From: Saccharothrix sp.
GTDB taxonomy: Bacteria; Actinomycetota; Actinomycetes; Mycobacteriales; Pseudonocardiaceae
Direction of reading: 5' to 3'
Length of the DNA stretch: 64,000 nucleotides
Assembly: GCF_031180885.1 (NCBI RefSeq)
Contig: NZ_JAPSLK010000006.1
Location: forward strand, 1-64,000
The notes under the pieces were generated by a model. The model had not been told where the DNA came from. It saw only the letters and a list, made by a program, of their open reading frames with translations, and did no database searches. Both the position numbers and the translations under genes were made by a program. Positions 28,842 to 37,154 of the stretch are shown in pieces; within the stretch, counting starts at the first letter, position 1; each line of letters starts with the position of its first letter.

Positions 28842-29153
28842 ATGGACGCCGCAGAGGCACTGGCGCCGGCGGAGGGGCCGGACGACGGTTTGGACGACCG
28901 GGAGCGGGCGATCCTGGCCTTCGAACGCCAGTGGTGGAAGTACGCGGGCGTCAAGGAGCAGGCCATCAAGGAGCTGTTCGACCTGTCCCCGACGAGGTAC
29001 TACCAGTTGCTCAACGCGTTGCTGGAGAAGGAAGAGGCGTTGGCCGCGGACCCCATGCTGGTGAAGCGCCTGCGCCGGTCCCGGACCGGCAGGCAACGGG
29101 CCCGAGCCGCCCGCCGCTTCGGCGTTGAGCACCCGGGTGTCGAACGCCGATGA
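28842..29153 (+). CDS. DUF3263 helix-turn-helix protein
   Basis: 103 residues from ATG 28842, with GAGGAG upstream. The DUF3263 core is [51 protein letters not shown], which reads as a helix-turn-helix. The family is restricted to actinobacteria and lies next to a LytR_C protein (Rv0430-Rv0431 in M. tuberculosis). The next gene starts inside its stop codon (ATGA). Regulatory function is inferred. Confidence 0.85.
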   Translation: MDAAEALAPAEGPDDGLDDRERAILAFERQWWKYAGVKEQAIKELFDLSPTRYYQLLNALLEKEEALAADPMLVKRLRRSRTGRQRARAARRFGVEHPGVERR

Positions 29154-29755
29154 GCACCCCGGAGCCCGCACGTTCCGCCCACACCGCCCGCGCCGCCGGC
29201 CTCGCCCTGATCGGCGTGGCCGCGGTCGCCCTGGTGATCGGCGTGGCCACCCTGTTCACCGGCGGCGACGAGGACCAGCCAGGCGCCCAGCCGTCCACCA
29301 CCGCGTCCCAACCGTCCGACACCCAGCCTCCCGGCACTTCGGACTCCGCCCAACCGACAACCGCTTCCCCCACGACCCCGCCGGCCACCACCACGTCCCC
29401 CTCGCCCGGCACCCCTGCCGCCACCACGACCCCGCCACCCCCGGTCACCCCGACCAACAAGCCCCCGGTGCGGGTCTACAACAACAGCAACATCCAGAAC
29501 TTGGCGGCCCGCGCGTCGGACGACGTCCGCAAGGTCGGCTGGGACGTCGTGGAGACGGGCAACTACTCCCAGGGCGTGATCCCCACGACCACGGTCTACT
29601 TCCGCCCGGGCACGGACGAGGAAGCGGCGGCGCAACAACTGGCCCGAGCCCTGCGCGCCGAGGTGAAGCCGCGCTTCGACGGCATCGAAGCCGCCCACCC
29701 CGGCATCATCGTCATCGTGACCAACGACTACCAGGGTCCTTCCGGCAAGATCTGA
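29150..29755 (+). CDS. Membrane-anchored LytR_C domain protein
   Basis: 201 residues. Helix at about residues 15-40 (AAGLALIGVAAVALVIGVATLF), then a Pro/Thr/Ser linker of about 60 residues, then a LytR C-terminal domain (about 105-200) beginning PVRVYNNSNIQNLAARASDDVRKVGWDVVETGNY. Such proteins lie outside the membrane and may take part in cell-wall polymer assembly; they lack the LCP catalytic domain. Coupled to the DUF3263 gene by ATGA. Confidence 0.85.
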   Translation: MSTPEPARSAHTARAAGLALIGVAAVALVIGVATLFTGGDEDQPGAQPSTTASQPSDTQPPGTSDSAQPTTASPTTPPATTTSPSPGTPAATTTPPPPVTPTNKPPVRVYNNSNIQNLAARASDDVRKVGWDVVETGNYSQGVIPTTTVYFRPGTDEEAAAQQLARALRAEVKPRFDGIEAAHPGIIVIVTNDYQGPSGKI

Positions 29756-30082
29756 CGCCCGGCAGCGGTGGCGGCGGACTCAAAACCCGTCCAGTGTGCG
29801 TTCGGGTCGCACCGGGCTACGTTCGAACCGCAGAACTGTCGTACCCCTCTGGGACAATGGCATTGGGGGCCGGAGGCCACGCCCACGAGGGCCGGTGGCC
29901 GCGCCCGGCGGCAGCGAACCAGCAGGCCGGCACCAGGGCAAGCGTTTGCGCCGCAGCCGTCCCACCCGCAGCCGCTCTTCTCGGGCCCGCTCCTCCCCAG
30001 GCCCAGCCCTCGTGCAGCCCAGCCCTCCGAAAGCCCAGCCCTCCGAAAGCCCAGCCCTCCGAAAGCCCAGCCCTCCTGAAGC
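29756..30082. repeat. Gene-free region: tRNA-like stretch, element copy 3, 16-bp tandem array
   Basis: Right after the LytR_C stop comes a tRNA-like stretch (29758-29821). Copy 3 of the 3' element follows: CTGTCGTAC at 29836-29844, eight bases, GACAATGG at 29853-29860, GGGGGCCGGAGGCCACGC from 29865. A tandem array of CCCAGCCCTCCGAAAG at 30018-30081 has three exact copies and one degenerate copy and ends at the stop codon of the convergent ATPase gene. The open frame through the region is low complexity and not a credible gene. Confidence 0.65.
29758..29821 (+). other. Degenerate tRNA-like sequence (possible tRNA remnant)
   Basis: The stretch has GCCCG near its 5' end pairing with CGGGC near its 3' end, an anticodon-arm-like GCGGACTCAAAACCCGT (loop would give CAA), and a T-arm-like GTGCG-TTCGGGT-CGCAC with a perfect 5-bp stem. 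The acceptor stem is incomplete, the anticodon stem has an A-C mismatch, the D arm lacks its normal loop, and the long variable arm of a leucine tRNA is missing. Probably a remnant or coincidence, not a working tRNA. Confidence 0.2.
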
Positions 30083-32245
30083 TCAGCTCTGGCGGGACTC
30101 CGCGTAAGCCTCCAAAGCCGCCAACTGCGCCGGGTCCAGCGAAGGCCGCACCGCCGCCCGCGCCCTCGCCAAGTGGTCCGAAGTCACCTCTGCCGCCGAC
30201 AGCGACTCCCGCATCGCGGTCAACGCCGCCTCCCGCACCAAAGCCGCGCAGTCGGCCGCCGAGTACCCCTCCAACTCCTCCGCCAAAGCCGACAAGTCGA
30301 CATCTCCGGCCAACGGCGTGTTCCGCGACGACGCCCGCAAGATCTCGGCCCGCGCCGCAGCGTCCGGCGGCGGCACGTACACCAAGCGCTCCAACCGGCC
30401 CGGTCGCAGCAGCGCCGGGTCGATCAGCTCGGGCCGGTTCGTCGCGCCCAGCACCACCACGTCCCGCAGCGGCTCGACGCCGTCCAACTCAGTCAACAGC
30501 GCCGCCACCACCCGGTCACCAACCCCAGAGTCCGACGACTGCCCCCGCCGCGGGGCCAACGCGTCCACCTCGTCCAGGAACACCAACGCCGGCGCGGCCT
30601 CGGCAGCACGGCGGAACAACTCGCGCACCGCCCGCTCCGACTCCCCGACGAACTTGTCCATCAGTTCGGCGCCCTTGACCGACAGCACGTTCAGCCGCCC
30701 GCTCCCCGCCAGCGCCCGCACCAGGAACGTCTTCCCGCACCCCGGCGGCCCGTACAGCAGCAAGCCGCGCGGCGGCGCGACGCCCAGGCGGGCGAACGAG
30801 TCCGGGTACTGCAGCGGCCACAGGGCGGCCTCGGTGAGGGCCTGCTTGACCTCGGTCATGTCGCCGACGTCGTCCAGCGTCAGCCCGCCGGTCCGCAACG
30901 TGTCCGAAGTGGACATCGAGATCGGCCGCACGGTCTCCAACGCGCCCAACAGGTCCTGCTGCGCCACGTGCGGCTCCGCGACGTCCCGCTGCCGCAGCGC
31001 CGACCGCACCGCCGCCTCCCGCCGCAACGCCACCAGGTCCGCCGCGACGAACCCGGGCGTCCGGTCCGCGACCACCCCGAGGTCCACGTCCGGCTCCAGC
31101 GGCACGTCCCGCAGCAGCACCCGCAGCAACTCGGTCCGCCCGACCCCGTCCGGCAGCGGCAGCACCAGCTCGCGGTCCACCAGCTCCGGCACGCGCAGCC
31201 GGGGGTCCACCGCCTCGGGGTGCGCACTGGTCACCACCAGCGCGAACCCGGGCCGCGACACGGCCTCCCGCAACGCGTCCAGCACGACCGTCGCCACCGG
31301 GGGCGGGTCCGCCGCCGGCAGCAGGGCTTCGACGTCCGTCAACAGCAACACCGCGGGCGACCCGGTCGACGACAACGCGTCGGTCAGCCGCGCAACGGTC
31401 GCGTTCGCCTCCAGCACCGCGATGCTCGGCGCGGCCACCTCGACCACCGCCGCACCGACACCTTGCGCGACCGCTCGCACCAAGGTCGCCTTGCCCACGC
31501 CCTCCGGCCCGCTGACCAGCGCCGCCAGCCGGGGCGCCGCGCCCAGCCGGGTCAGCAGCTCGGGGTGCTTGAACGTCAGGTCCAGCCACTCGGTGAGCCG
31601 GCGGGCCGCGTCCTGCTGCCCGACCAGGTCCGCGATCGGCACCGCTTCCACCGGCGGCGCCGGCGCGACCGGCTTCGGCGAGGGATCACCCGTCCGCGCC
31701 CCGTCCCGCCACCCGACCACGGTCGACGGCTGCACCGCCACCGGCCCGGCGGGGTCGACGGACGTGATCGTGAGCAGTTCGTTGGTCCACGTCATGCCGA
31801 TCGCGTTGGACAGCTTCCGCCGCGTCTCGCTGACGTCCACGCCCGGCGGCGGCGCGAGGTCCTGGGGCAGCAGCGACACCGCGTCCCCGACCGTCAGCAC
31901 CTTGCCGGTCAACGCCATCCGCAACGTCTCGGGCGTCAACGACGTGCTCGCCAGCCGCGACCCGGCCACGGTCACCACCCGCGCCCCGGCCACCTCGACC
32001 GGCGTGACCACGACCTCGGACCCCTCGACCACACCCAGGTTGGACAACGTCACGTCGTCCACGAACACCACCCCGGGCGGCCCGTCCCCGGCGGCGGCGA
32101 GGGCGGCGGACACCCGCGACCCGGTCAGCTTGACGGCGTCCCAGGCCCGCAACCCCAACGCGTCCAGCACCTCGGGGTGCATCCGCACCACACCGCGGCG
32201 CGTGTCGAGGGCGGAAGGCGACAGGCGGGCCGTCAACGTGATCAC
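30083..32245 (-). CDS. Tandem AAA+ ATPase, Cdc48/VCP-like (Rv0435c type)
   Basis: 720 residues. An N-terminal double-psi barrel/Cdc48-N-like region (about 1-160) is followed by two AAA modules. D1 (about 205-430) is degenerate: its Walker A is GPEGVGKAT and Walker B LLLTDVEALL lacks the DE pair. D2 (about 455-700) is intact: GPPGCGKTFL, LVFLDEVDAL, second region of homology ATNRPELIDPALLRPGRLERLVYVP. The family unfolds or remodels protein complexes with ATP. The homologue in M. tuberculosis lies beside pssA and psd as here. A 16-bp hairpin separates it from pssA, so it may have its own promoter. Confidence 0.92.
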   Translation of the reverse strand: MITLTARLSPSALDTRRGVVRMHPEVLDALGLRAWDAVKLTGSRVSAALAAAGDGPPGVVFVDDVTLSNLGVVEGSEVVVTPVEVAGARVVTVAGSRLASTSLTPETLRMALTGKVLTVGDAVSLLPQDLAPPPGVDVSETRRKLSNAIGMTWTNELLTITSVDPAGPVAVQPSTVVGWRDGARTGDPSPKPVAPAPPVEAVPIADLVGQQDAARRLTEWLDLTFKHPELLTRLGAAPRLAALVSGPEGVGKATLVRAVAQGVGAAVVEVAAPSIAVLEANATVARLTDALSSTGSPAVLLLTDVEALLPAADPPPVATVVLDALREAVSRPGFALVVTSAHPEAVDPRLRVPELVDRELVLPLPDGVGRTELLRVLLRDVPLEPDVDLGVVADRTPGFVAADLVALRREAAVRSALRQRDVAEPHVAQQDLLGALETVRPISMSTSDTLRTGGLTLDDVGDMTEVKQALTEAALWPLQYPDSFARLGVAPPRGLLLYGPPGCGKTFLVRALAGSGRLNVLSVKGAELMDKFVGESERAVRELFRRAAEAAPALVFLDEVDALAPRRGQSSDSGVGDRVVAALLTELDGVEPLRDVVVLGATNRPELIDPALLRPGRLERLVYVPPPDAAARAEILRASSRNTPLAGDVDLSALAEELEGYSAADCAALVREAALTAMRESLSAAEVTSDHLARARAAVRPSLDPAQLAALEAYAESRQS

Positions 32246-32264
32246 GACAAGAGCCTAGGACAGC

Positions 32265-32302
32265 GAACGGCCCCGGCGGGTGAGGTCCCGCCGGGGCCGT
32301 TC
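32265..32302 (-). terminator. 16-bp hairpin between pssA and the AAA ATPase gene
   Basis: GAACGGCCCCGGCGGG at 32265-32280 pairs perfectly with 32287-32302 around a 6-base loop. It lies 20 bases before the ATPase start on the minus strand and would terminate psd-pssA transcripts or structure the ATPase leader. Confidence 0.7.
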
Positions 32303-32304
32303 AG

Positions 32305-32352
32305 CGTGGCCTCCGGCCCCCGGTTCGATCATCCCGCGGGGTACCGACAAAA
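32305..32352 (-). repeat. 3' element copy 4
   Basis: Read on the minus strand: TTGTCGGTA (32350-32342), eight bases, GATGAT (32333-32328), then GGGGGCCGGAGGCCACGC. The spacing equals copies 1-3. It follows pssA on the same strand, after an array of 30-bp repeats, and precedes the hairpin at 32265-32302. Confidence 0.6.
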
Positions 32353-32492
32353 AGAGCTCTACAGCCGCTGGAGCCGACAAAAGGACTCCAGGGCCGGTGG
32401 TGCCGGCAAAAGGCTCTAAGACCGGTGGGTGCCGAACCAAAAAGGCTCCAGGGCCGGTGGTGCCGAAGCCAAAGGGCTCTAGGACCGGTGGT
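32344..32492. repeat. Five tandem copies of a 30-bp repeat
   Basis: Units begin at about 32344, 32374, 32403, 32432 and 32463 (periods 29-31) and share AAAAGGCTC followed by AGGGCCGGTGGTGCCG or close variants. The last copy enters the pssA coding sequence and supplies its final codons and stop. Confidence 0.7.
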
Positions 32493-33447
32493 GGCGGCGC
32501 AGGCCGATCTGCCGCCAGCCGCGGCGCTTGCCGCCCGGCTGGCCGTTGGTCTCCGCGGCCACCTGGGTCGGGTCCACGGTCCGGCGCGGCCGTCGAACGG
32601 CACGCATCGCCGCCCCCGCCACCCGGCCGCCCAACGGCTGCCGCAGGCCCAACCGCCGAGCCGCCACGCCGTGCGCCCGCTTGATCGCGCGACGGTCCGC
32701 CGCCGGCACCGACCACGCCTCCGGGTGCTTGGCCAGCCACCGGTACCGCCGCACCGAGTACGGCAGGTGCGCCAGGTACAGCAGCGACGCCGCGATCAGC
32801 GCCACCAGCGGGAACGTGATGATCGCCGCCGCCAGCAGCGCGACCCCCACCAGCAGCGGGGCGACCGCGCGCGGCGGGACCTTGATCGTCTTCACGGACA
32901 GCGTCGGGATGCGGCTGACCAGCAGCAGCGCGATCGCCACCGTCCACACCGCGACCACCCACGGCTCCGACCACCAGCCGCCGCGGCGGAACTGCTCGTC
33001 CAGGATCAGCGGCAGCAGCAGCAACAACCCGCCGGCCGGCGCGGGCACGCCGACGAAGAACTCCTTCGCGAACGGCGGCTGCTCCACCTCCAGCAGCGTG
33101 TTGAACCGGGCCAGGCGCAGCACCATGCACACGGCGAAGATCAGCGCGACGACCCAGCCCTCGCGGCTGGTGTCGAACTTCCACACGAAGATGACCAGCG
33201 CGGGCGCGACGCCGAAGGAGATGGCGTCGGCCAGCGAGTCCAGCTCGGCGCCCATCTTGCTGGTGGCGTCCAGCAACCGGGCGATCCGGCCGTCGAGGCC
33301 GTCGAAGACCGCCGCCATGGCGATGGACGCGATGGCCGCGCCGTAGAACCCGTTGATGGCGAAGTACACCGCCGACAGGCCCGCGCACATCGCCAGCACG
33401 GTGATGGCGTTGGGCAGCAGCCGGACCCCGGGGCCGCTGGGAGCCAT
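32479..33447 (-). CDS. pssA: CDP-diacylglycerol--serine O-phosphatidyltransferase
   Basis: 322 residues from ATG 33447. The CDP-alcohol phosphotransferase motif is DGLDGRIARLLDATSKMGAELDSLAD (about residues 47-72, pattern DG-x2-AR-x8-G-x3-D-x3-D). About seven to eight membrane helices follow. A basic C-terminal tail of about 60 residues (RRPRRTVDPTQ...) ends in RRHHRS, encoded by the first unit of a tandem repeat array. It makes phosphatidylserine from CDP-DAG and serine. Five bases after psd, whose product decarboxylates the lipid. Confidence 0.93.
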   Translation of the reverse strand: MAPSGPGVRLLPNAITVLAMCAGLSAVYFAINGFYGAAIASIAMAAVFDGLDGRIARLLDATSKMGAELDSLADAISFGVAPALVIFVWKFDTSREGWVVALIFAVCMVLRLARFNTLLEVEQPPFAKEFFVGVPAPAGGLLLLLPLILDEQFRRGGWWSEPWVVAVWTVAIALLLVSRIPTLSVKTIKVPPRAVAPLLVGVALLAAAIITFPLVALIAASLLYLAHLPYSVRRYRWLAKHPEAWSVPAADRRAIKRAHGVAARRLGLRQPLGGRVAGAAMRAVRRPRRTVDPTQVAAETNGQPGGKRRGWRQIGLRRHHRS

Positions 33448-33452
33448 CGGCC

Positions 33453-34163
33453 TCAGCCCTCCGGGAGTTCGGCGAGCACGGTCTCGCCGCCGATGGTCTT
33501 CTGACCCGCCTCGACCAGCACGCGGCTGCCCGCCGGCACGTACAGGTCGACCCGCGACCCGAACCGGATCAGGCCGTAGGTCTGGCCGGCCGCGACCTTG
33601 TCGCCCTCGGCCACGTGGCACACGATCCGCCGCGCCACCAGGCCCGCGATCTGAACCACCACGACGTCGTGGCCGTCGAAGGACCGCAGCCACACGGTGT
33701 TGCGCTCGTTGTCCTCGCTGGCCTTGTCCAGGTCCGCGGACAGGAACTTGCCGGGCCGGTAGGACACCTGCTTCACGGTGCCCGGCACCGGCACGCGCTG
33801 GACGTGCACGTCGAACACCGACAGGAACACGCTGATCCGGGTCATCGGGACGTCGCCCAGGCCCAGTTCGGCCGGCGGCACCGCCTCGACGACGTGGGAC
33901 ACCGTGCCGTCGGCGGGCGCCACGGCGATGCCGGGCCGGGTCGGCGTGGTCCGCTTGGGCTCGCGGAAGAACCACGCCACCCAGGCGGTCAGCAGGGCGC
34001 CGACGACACCCGCGCGCTTGGAGAACCGGCGCAGCAGGAGGGTGGCGACGGCCGCGCCCACCACGAACGGGCGACCCGCGGGGTTCATCGGGGGGACGAT
34101 CCCCTTGGCGAGGTCGAGGAAGTGGGAGACGGCACCACTGTTGTTGTCGCGATCGACGGTCAT
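33453..34163 (-). CDS. psd: Phosphatidylserine decarboxylase
   Basis: 236 residues from ATG 34163, of the short (PSD-A) class. One N-terminal hydrophobic region (FVVGAAVATLLL, GALLTAWVAWFF), conserved PADGTVSHVVE and ISVFLSVFDVHVQRVPVPG, and the self-cleavage site in LIRFGSRVDLYVP, where Gly-Ser cleavage makes the pyruvoyl group. It converts phosphatidylserine to phosphatidylethanolamine. First gene of psd-pssA. Confidence 0.94.
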   Translation of the reverse strand: MTVDRDNNSGAVSHFLDLAKGIVPPMNPAGRPFVVGAAVATLLLRRFSKRAGVVGALLTAWVAWFFREPKRTTPTRPGIAVAPADGTVSHVVEAVPPAELGLGDVPMTRISVFLSVFDVHVQRVPVPGTVKQVSYRPGKFLSADLDKASEDNERNTVWLRSFDGHDVVVVQIAGLVARRIVCHVAEGDKVAAGQTYGLIRFGSRVDLYVPAGSRVLVEAGQKTIGGETVLAELPEG

Positions 34164-34322
34164 GGCTCTCTCGGGTCGGGGCTCGTGTCATTCGACCGGC
34201 CACACGCTACGCCGGCGGCACCCGGCCCCGTCCGGCGTGCCCGTGCGTCCCCCGACGAACGCACGCGCACCACCGGACGAGTATGACTCGAGTGTAATCC
34301 GGGTCACATGGCGTACTCAATG

Positions 34323-34790
34323 TCAGCGTGTGAGCGCTCTGTCACACAACGCGCTCACTCGTTCGCGCACCATCGGCACGTTCGTAGCACCCTGAACGGC
34401 CGACGCGACCACTTCAGGTGTGTCCACCGTCGTCCCGTCCGCCAGCACGACCTGCCACGGCCCGCCCCAGTCCAACGGGAACTCGGCCCGGCCCGCGCGC
34501 ACCAACTCGTCCAGCAGCACCGCGCCCGGCAACCGGGTCACCACCTCGACCAACGCGTCGTCGTGCTCTTCGGCCGGCACGTCCTCGCTGAGGATCTGCG
34601 GCGCCAACTCCCGCAGCCGGCCCTGTTCGAGTCCGGTCAGCAGCTCGTCCAGCGTGCCCGACGGCGCTACACCGCTCTGCCAGCCCGCCTCGGCCGGCAT
34701 GCCCGCGAAGTGCGCCACGTGCGCCGCGCGCGCCAACCGGACGATCTCCGGCCACTCCGCTCGAAGCTGCTCGGCCCGGGTCAGCGGCAC
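34323..34790 (-). CDS. Hypothetical protein downstream of moeA
   Basis: 155 residues if started at GTG 34790 (GGAG upstream); an ATG at 34847 would add 19 residues read inside the end of moeA. The sequence is acidic and soluble: LTRAEQLRAEWPEIVRLARAAHVAHFAGM at the start, ending DGTTVDTPEVVASAVQGATNVPMVRERVSALCDRALTR. No domain is recognised. It follows moeA closely on the same strand, so it could be in that operon; no function can be stated. Confidence 0.6.
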   Translation of the reverse strand: MPLTRAEQLRAEWPEIVRLARAAHVAHFAGMPAEAGWQSGVAPSGTLDELLTGLEQGRLRELAPQILSEDVPAEEHDDALVEVVTRLPGAVLLDELVRAGRAEFPLDWGGPWQVVLADGTTVDTPEVVASAVQGATNVPMVRERVSALCDRALTR

Positions 34791-34818
34791 GCCCTCGGGC
34801 TCCGCGCGCAGCTTGAGC

Positions 34819-36024
34819 TCAGAGGAACCGGACGAGCACCTCGGCACCTTCGGCCAGCTCGGTCACCTCCTCGGGCACCTCGATCAGGCAGTCGCTGATC
34901 GCCAGCGCCGACAGCAGGTGCGACCCCGGCCCGCCCACGGGCGTGACGACCTGCCCGGACACCGGGTCGTACTTGCCGCGCCGGAACTGGGTGCGCCCCG
35001 CCGGCGAGGTCAGGCCGGCGCTCAGCCTGGCCATCGCCGTGGGCCGCTCGACCTGCGCGAACCCCATCGCCGCCCGCAGCGCCGGCCGGATGAACACCTC
35101 GAACGACACCTGCGCGCTCACCGGGTTGCCGGGCAGCGTCGCCACCGCGACCCCCTGGTAGCGGCCCGCGCCCTGCGGCCCGCCCGGCTGCATCGCGACC
35201 TTCGTGAACTCCACGCCCCGCCCGGTGAACGCGTCCTTGACCACCTCGTACGCGCCCGCGCTCACCCCGCCCGAGGTGAGCAGCAGGTCGAACTCCGCGA
35301 TCCGCGCGCCGACCGCCGCGTGGAAGGCGTCCACGTCGTCGGGCACGAACCGCAGCAGTTCCGCCTCGCCGCCCGCCTCCCGCACGGCCGCGGCGAGCAT
35401 CACGCCGTTGGACTCGTAGATCTGCCCCGGCAGCAGCTCGGTCCCCGGCGACACCAGCTCCGACCCGGTCGACAGCACCAGCACGCGGGGCCGCCTGCGC
35501 ACCGGCAGCACCGCGAACCCCAGCGCCGCCGCCAACCCCAGCTGCGCCGGACCCAGCGGCGTGCCCGCGGTCAGCACGGTCGCGCCCACGGCCACGTCGT
35601 CCGCCGCCGTCCGCACGTTCTGCCCGACGACCACCGACCGGTCCACCCGCACCGCCGCCGTCCCGCCGTCGGTCCACTCGACCTGCACCACGGCGTCCGC
35701 GCCGGGCGGCACCGGCGCGCCGGTCATGATCCGCTGCGCGGTCCCCGGCTCCAACGGCACCAGCGACGTCTTCCCCGCCGGGATGTCGTCGGCCACCGGC
35801 AGCGTCACCGGCACCTCGGCGACGTCGGCGGCGCGCACCGCGTAGCCGTCCATCGCGGAGTTGTCGAACGGGGGCAGGGGGATCGGCGCCACCAGGTCGG
35901 CGGCCAGCACCAGGCCCAGGCAGTCCGCGACGGGCAGGTCCGCCACCGGCATCACGCCGACCAGGTCCGCCACGCGCGCACGGTGATCAGCGACTCGCGT
36001 CAAGGGGTTCGACACGGCCACCAT
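34819..36024 (-). CDS. moeA: Molybdopterin molybdenumtransferase
   Basis: 401 residues from ATG 36024 (GTG 36021 and GTG 36015 are also in frame). MoeA landmarks: PPFDNSAMDGYAVRAADV, RIMTGAPVPPGADAVVQVE, RVLVLSTGSELVSPG, IYESNGVMLAAAVREAGGE, LLTSGGVSAGAYEVVKDAF and LPGNPVSAQVSFEVFIRPAL. It inserts molybdate into adenylated molybdopterin. The molybdenum hydroxylase operon at 52.8-58.5 kb in this window needs such a cofactor. In M. tuberculosis moeA2 is likewise beside psd-pssA. Confidence 0.94.
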   Translation of the reverse strand: MVAVSNPLTRVADHRARVADLVGVMPVADLPVADCLGLVLAADLVAPIPLPPFDNSAMDGYAVRAADVAEVPVTLPVADDIPAGKTSLVPLEPGTAQRIMTGAPVPPGADAVVQVEWTDGGTAAVRVDRSVVVGQNVRTAADDVAVGATVLTAGTPLGPAQLGLAAALGFAVLPVRRRPRVLVLSTGSELVSPGTELLPGQIYESNGVMLAAAVREAGGEAELLRFVPDDVDAFHAAVGARIAEFDLLLTSGGVSAGAYEVVKDAFTGRGVEFTKVAMQPGGPQGAGRYQGVAVATLPGNPVSAQVSFEVFIRPALRAAMGFAQVERPTAMARLSAGLTSPAGRTQFRRGKYDPVSGQVVTPVGGPGSHLLSALAISDCLIEVPEEVTELAEGAEVLVRFL

Positions 36025-36088
36025 CCTGCCGCGCCCGTGCGAAACTGCTCCGACCGGCCGCAGGGTGATCGCAGTAGGGGGGAGTCCG

Positions 36089-36733
36089 GTGCAGGTCCGC
36101 ACGCGACACACGCCGACGTTCGGGGTGGCCAGGCTGGTGCTCGCGCCCGCCGAGCCGGTGCTCGTCGAACGGTCGTCCCTGGTCGCGACCAGCTACGGCG
36201 TCGCCGTCGACACCAGGGGCAAGGCGCCCGGCGTCAAGGCCGCCCTGTGCACCGCGGGTCCCGAGGGGGGCTGGGTCGACGTCGCGCCCCCGCTGCCCGG
36301 CGACCTGCACGTCCTGGAACTCGACGGCACCACCGGCTGGTGCGTCGCCCGCAACACCTGGCTGGCGGGCGCCGTCACCGTCGCCCTGGACCCGGCCGCG
36401 CCCCCGGTGCGCGCCCTGCACGGCGGCGACAACGGCTTCCTGACCCACTTCCGCGGCACCGGCTCGGTCGTGCTCAGCTGCTACGGCACCCTCGACGTGG
36501 TCACCCTCGCCGCGGGCGAACTGGTCACCCTCGACGCCGGGCACGTCATCGGGTTCGCCGACACCGTCCAGTGCCGCCTGCGCGCCCTCACCCCGGACCT
36601 GCCGCAATCGGTCCGCACCGGCGACGGGCTCGCGTTCGACTTCGCCGGGCCGGGCCTGGTGCTGACCCGCACGCGCAGTCCGCGCGGACTCGTCACTTGG
36701 TTGCGCGACAACGGATTCAGCGTGCGCGCATGA
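36089..36733 (+). CDS. AIM24 family protein
   Basis: 214 residues from GTG 36089, with GGGGGGAG just upstream. The repetitive beta-sheet sequence resembles the AIM24/TIGR00266 family: GDLHVLELDGTTGWCVARNTWLAGA, GDNGFLTHFRGTGSVVLSCYGTLDVVTLAAGELVTLDAGHVIGF. The family has no known enzymatic role. Divergent from moeA and followed by cspA. Confidence 0.75.
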   Translation: MQVRTRHTPTFGVARLVLAPAEPVLVERSSLVATSYGVAVDTRGKAPGVKAALCTAGPEGGWVDVAPPLPGDLHVLELDGTTGWCVARNTWLAGAVTVALDPAAPPVRALHGGDNGFLTHFRGTGSVVLSCYGTLDVVTLAAGELVTLDAGHVIGFADTVQCRLRALTPDLPQSVRTGDGLAFDFAGPGLVLTRTRSPRGLVTWLRDNGFSVRA

Positions 36734-36812
36734 CTCCATAAGGAGGTATCGGCGAACCCCCTCGTGCCTCTAGCGTGGCGGTTTGCTCAGGTATTTCTCG
36801 AAGGAGGACGTC

Positions 36813-37019
36813 TTGGCTGTCGGCACGGTCAAGTGGTTCAACTCGGAGAAGGGGTACGGCTTCATCGCCGCCGACGGCGGGCCCGATGTCTTCGTGCACT
36901 ACTCGGCGATCCAAATGGAAGGCTTCCGCACGTTGGCCGAGGGCGACCGCGTGGAGTTCGAGATCCAGGCGGGCCGGGACGGCCGCAGCCAGGCGGCGGA
37001 CGTCCGGAAGGCATCGTGA
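36813..37019 (+). CDS. cspA: Cold-shock protein
   Basis: 68 residues. The start is TTG 36813 ([19 protein letters not shown]), five bases after AAGGAGG; an in-frame upstream ATG at 36783 gives a non-family extension. RNP1 (KGYGFIA) and RNP2 (VFVHYSAI) are intact. A single-strand nucleic-acid-binding beta barrel. The leader upstream is about 70-80 bases and unstructured to the eye. Confidence 0.93.
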   Translation: MAVGTVKWFNSEKGYGFIAADGGPDVFVHYSAIQMEGFRTLAEGDRVEFEIQAGRDGRSQAADVRKAS

Positions 37020-37027
37020 ACCCCGCC

Positions 37028-37057
37028 CGGCCCGCCCCGCGGCGGGTCGGGCCGTTT
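37028..37057 (+). terminator. Terminator of cspA
   Basis: CGGCCCG-CCCCG pairs with CGGG-CGGGCCG (37028-37039 with 37043-37054, one mismatch), loop of three, followed by TTT. It begins 9 bases after the cspA stop. Confidence 0.75.
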
Positions 37058-37154
37058 CCCGCGACCGCCGTGACACCCGTCGTGACGCGTGTCGTGACCG
37101 GACTTACCCGGAACCGCCCGCACGCCCGTTCGGCCGGACGTTAGGCTGCCTCGC

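Noticed and set aside
30018-30081. 16-bp tandem repeats as a CRISPR array
   Set aside because: Units are contiguous without spacers and no cas genes are present; the same holds for the 30-bp and 43-bp arrays.
29864-30100. Reading frame beginning MALGAGGHAHEGRW after element copy 3
   Set aside because: It begins inside the repeated element and continues through a tandem array; element copies 1 and 2 open similar frames that end differently, so the ATG is part of the element and not a gene start.
34420-36741. 773-residue plus-strand frame opposite moeA
   Set aside because: Antisense to moeA and then out of frame with the AIM24 gene; no recognisable domain.
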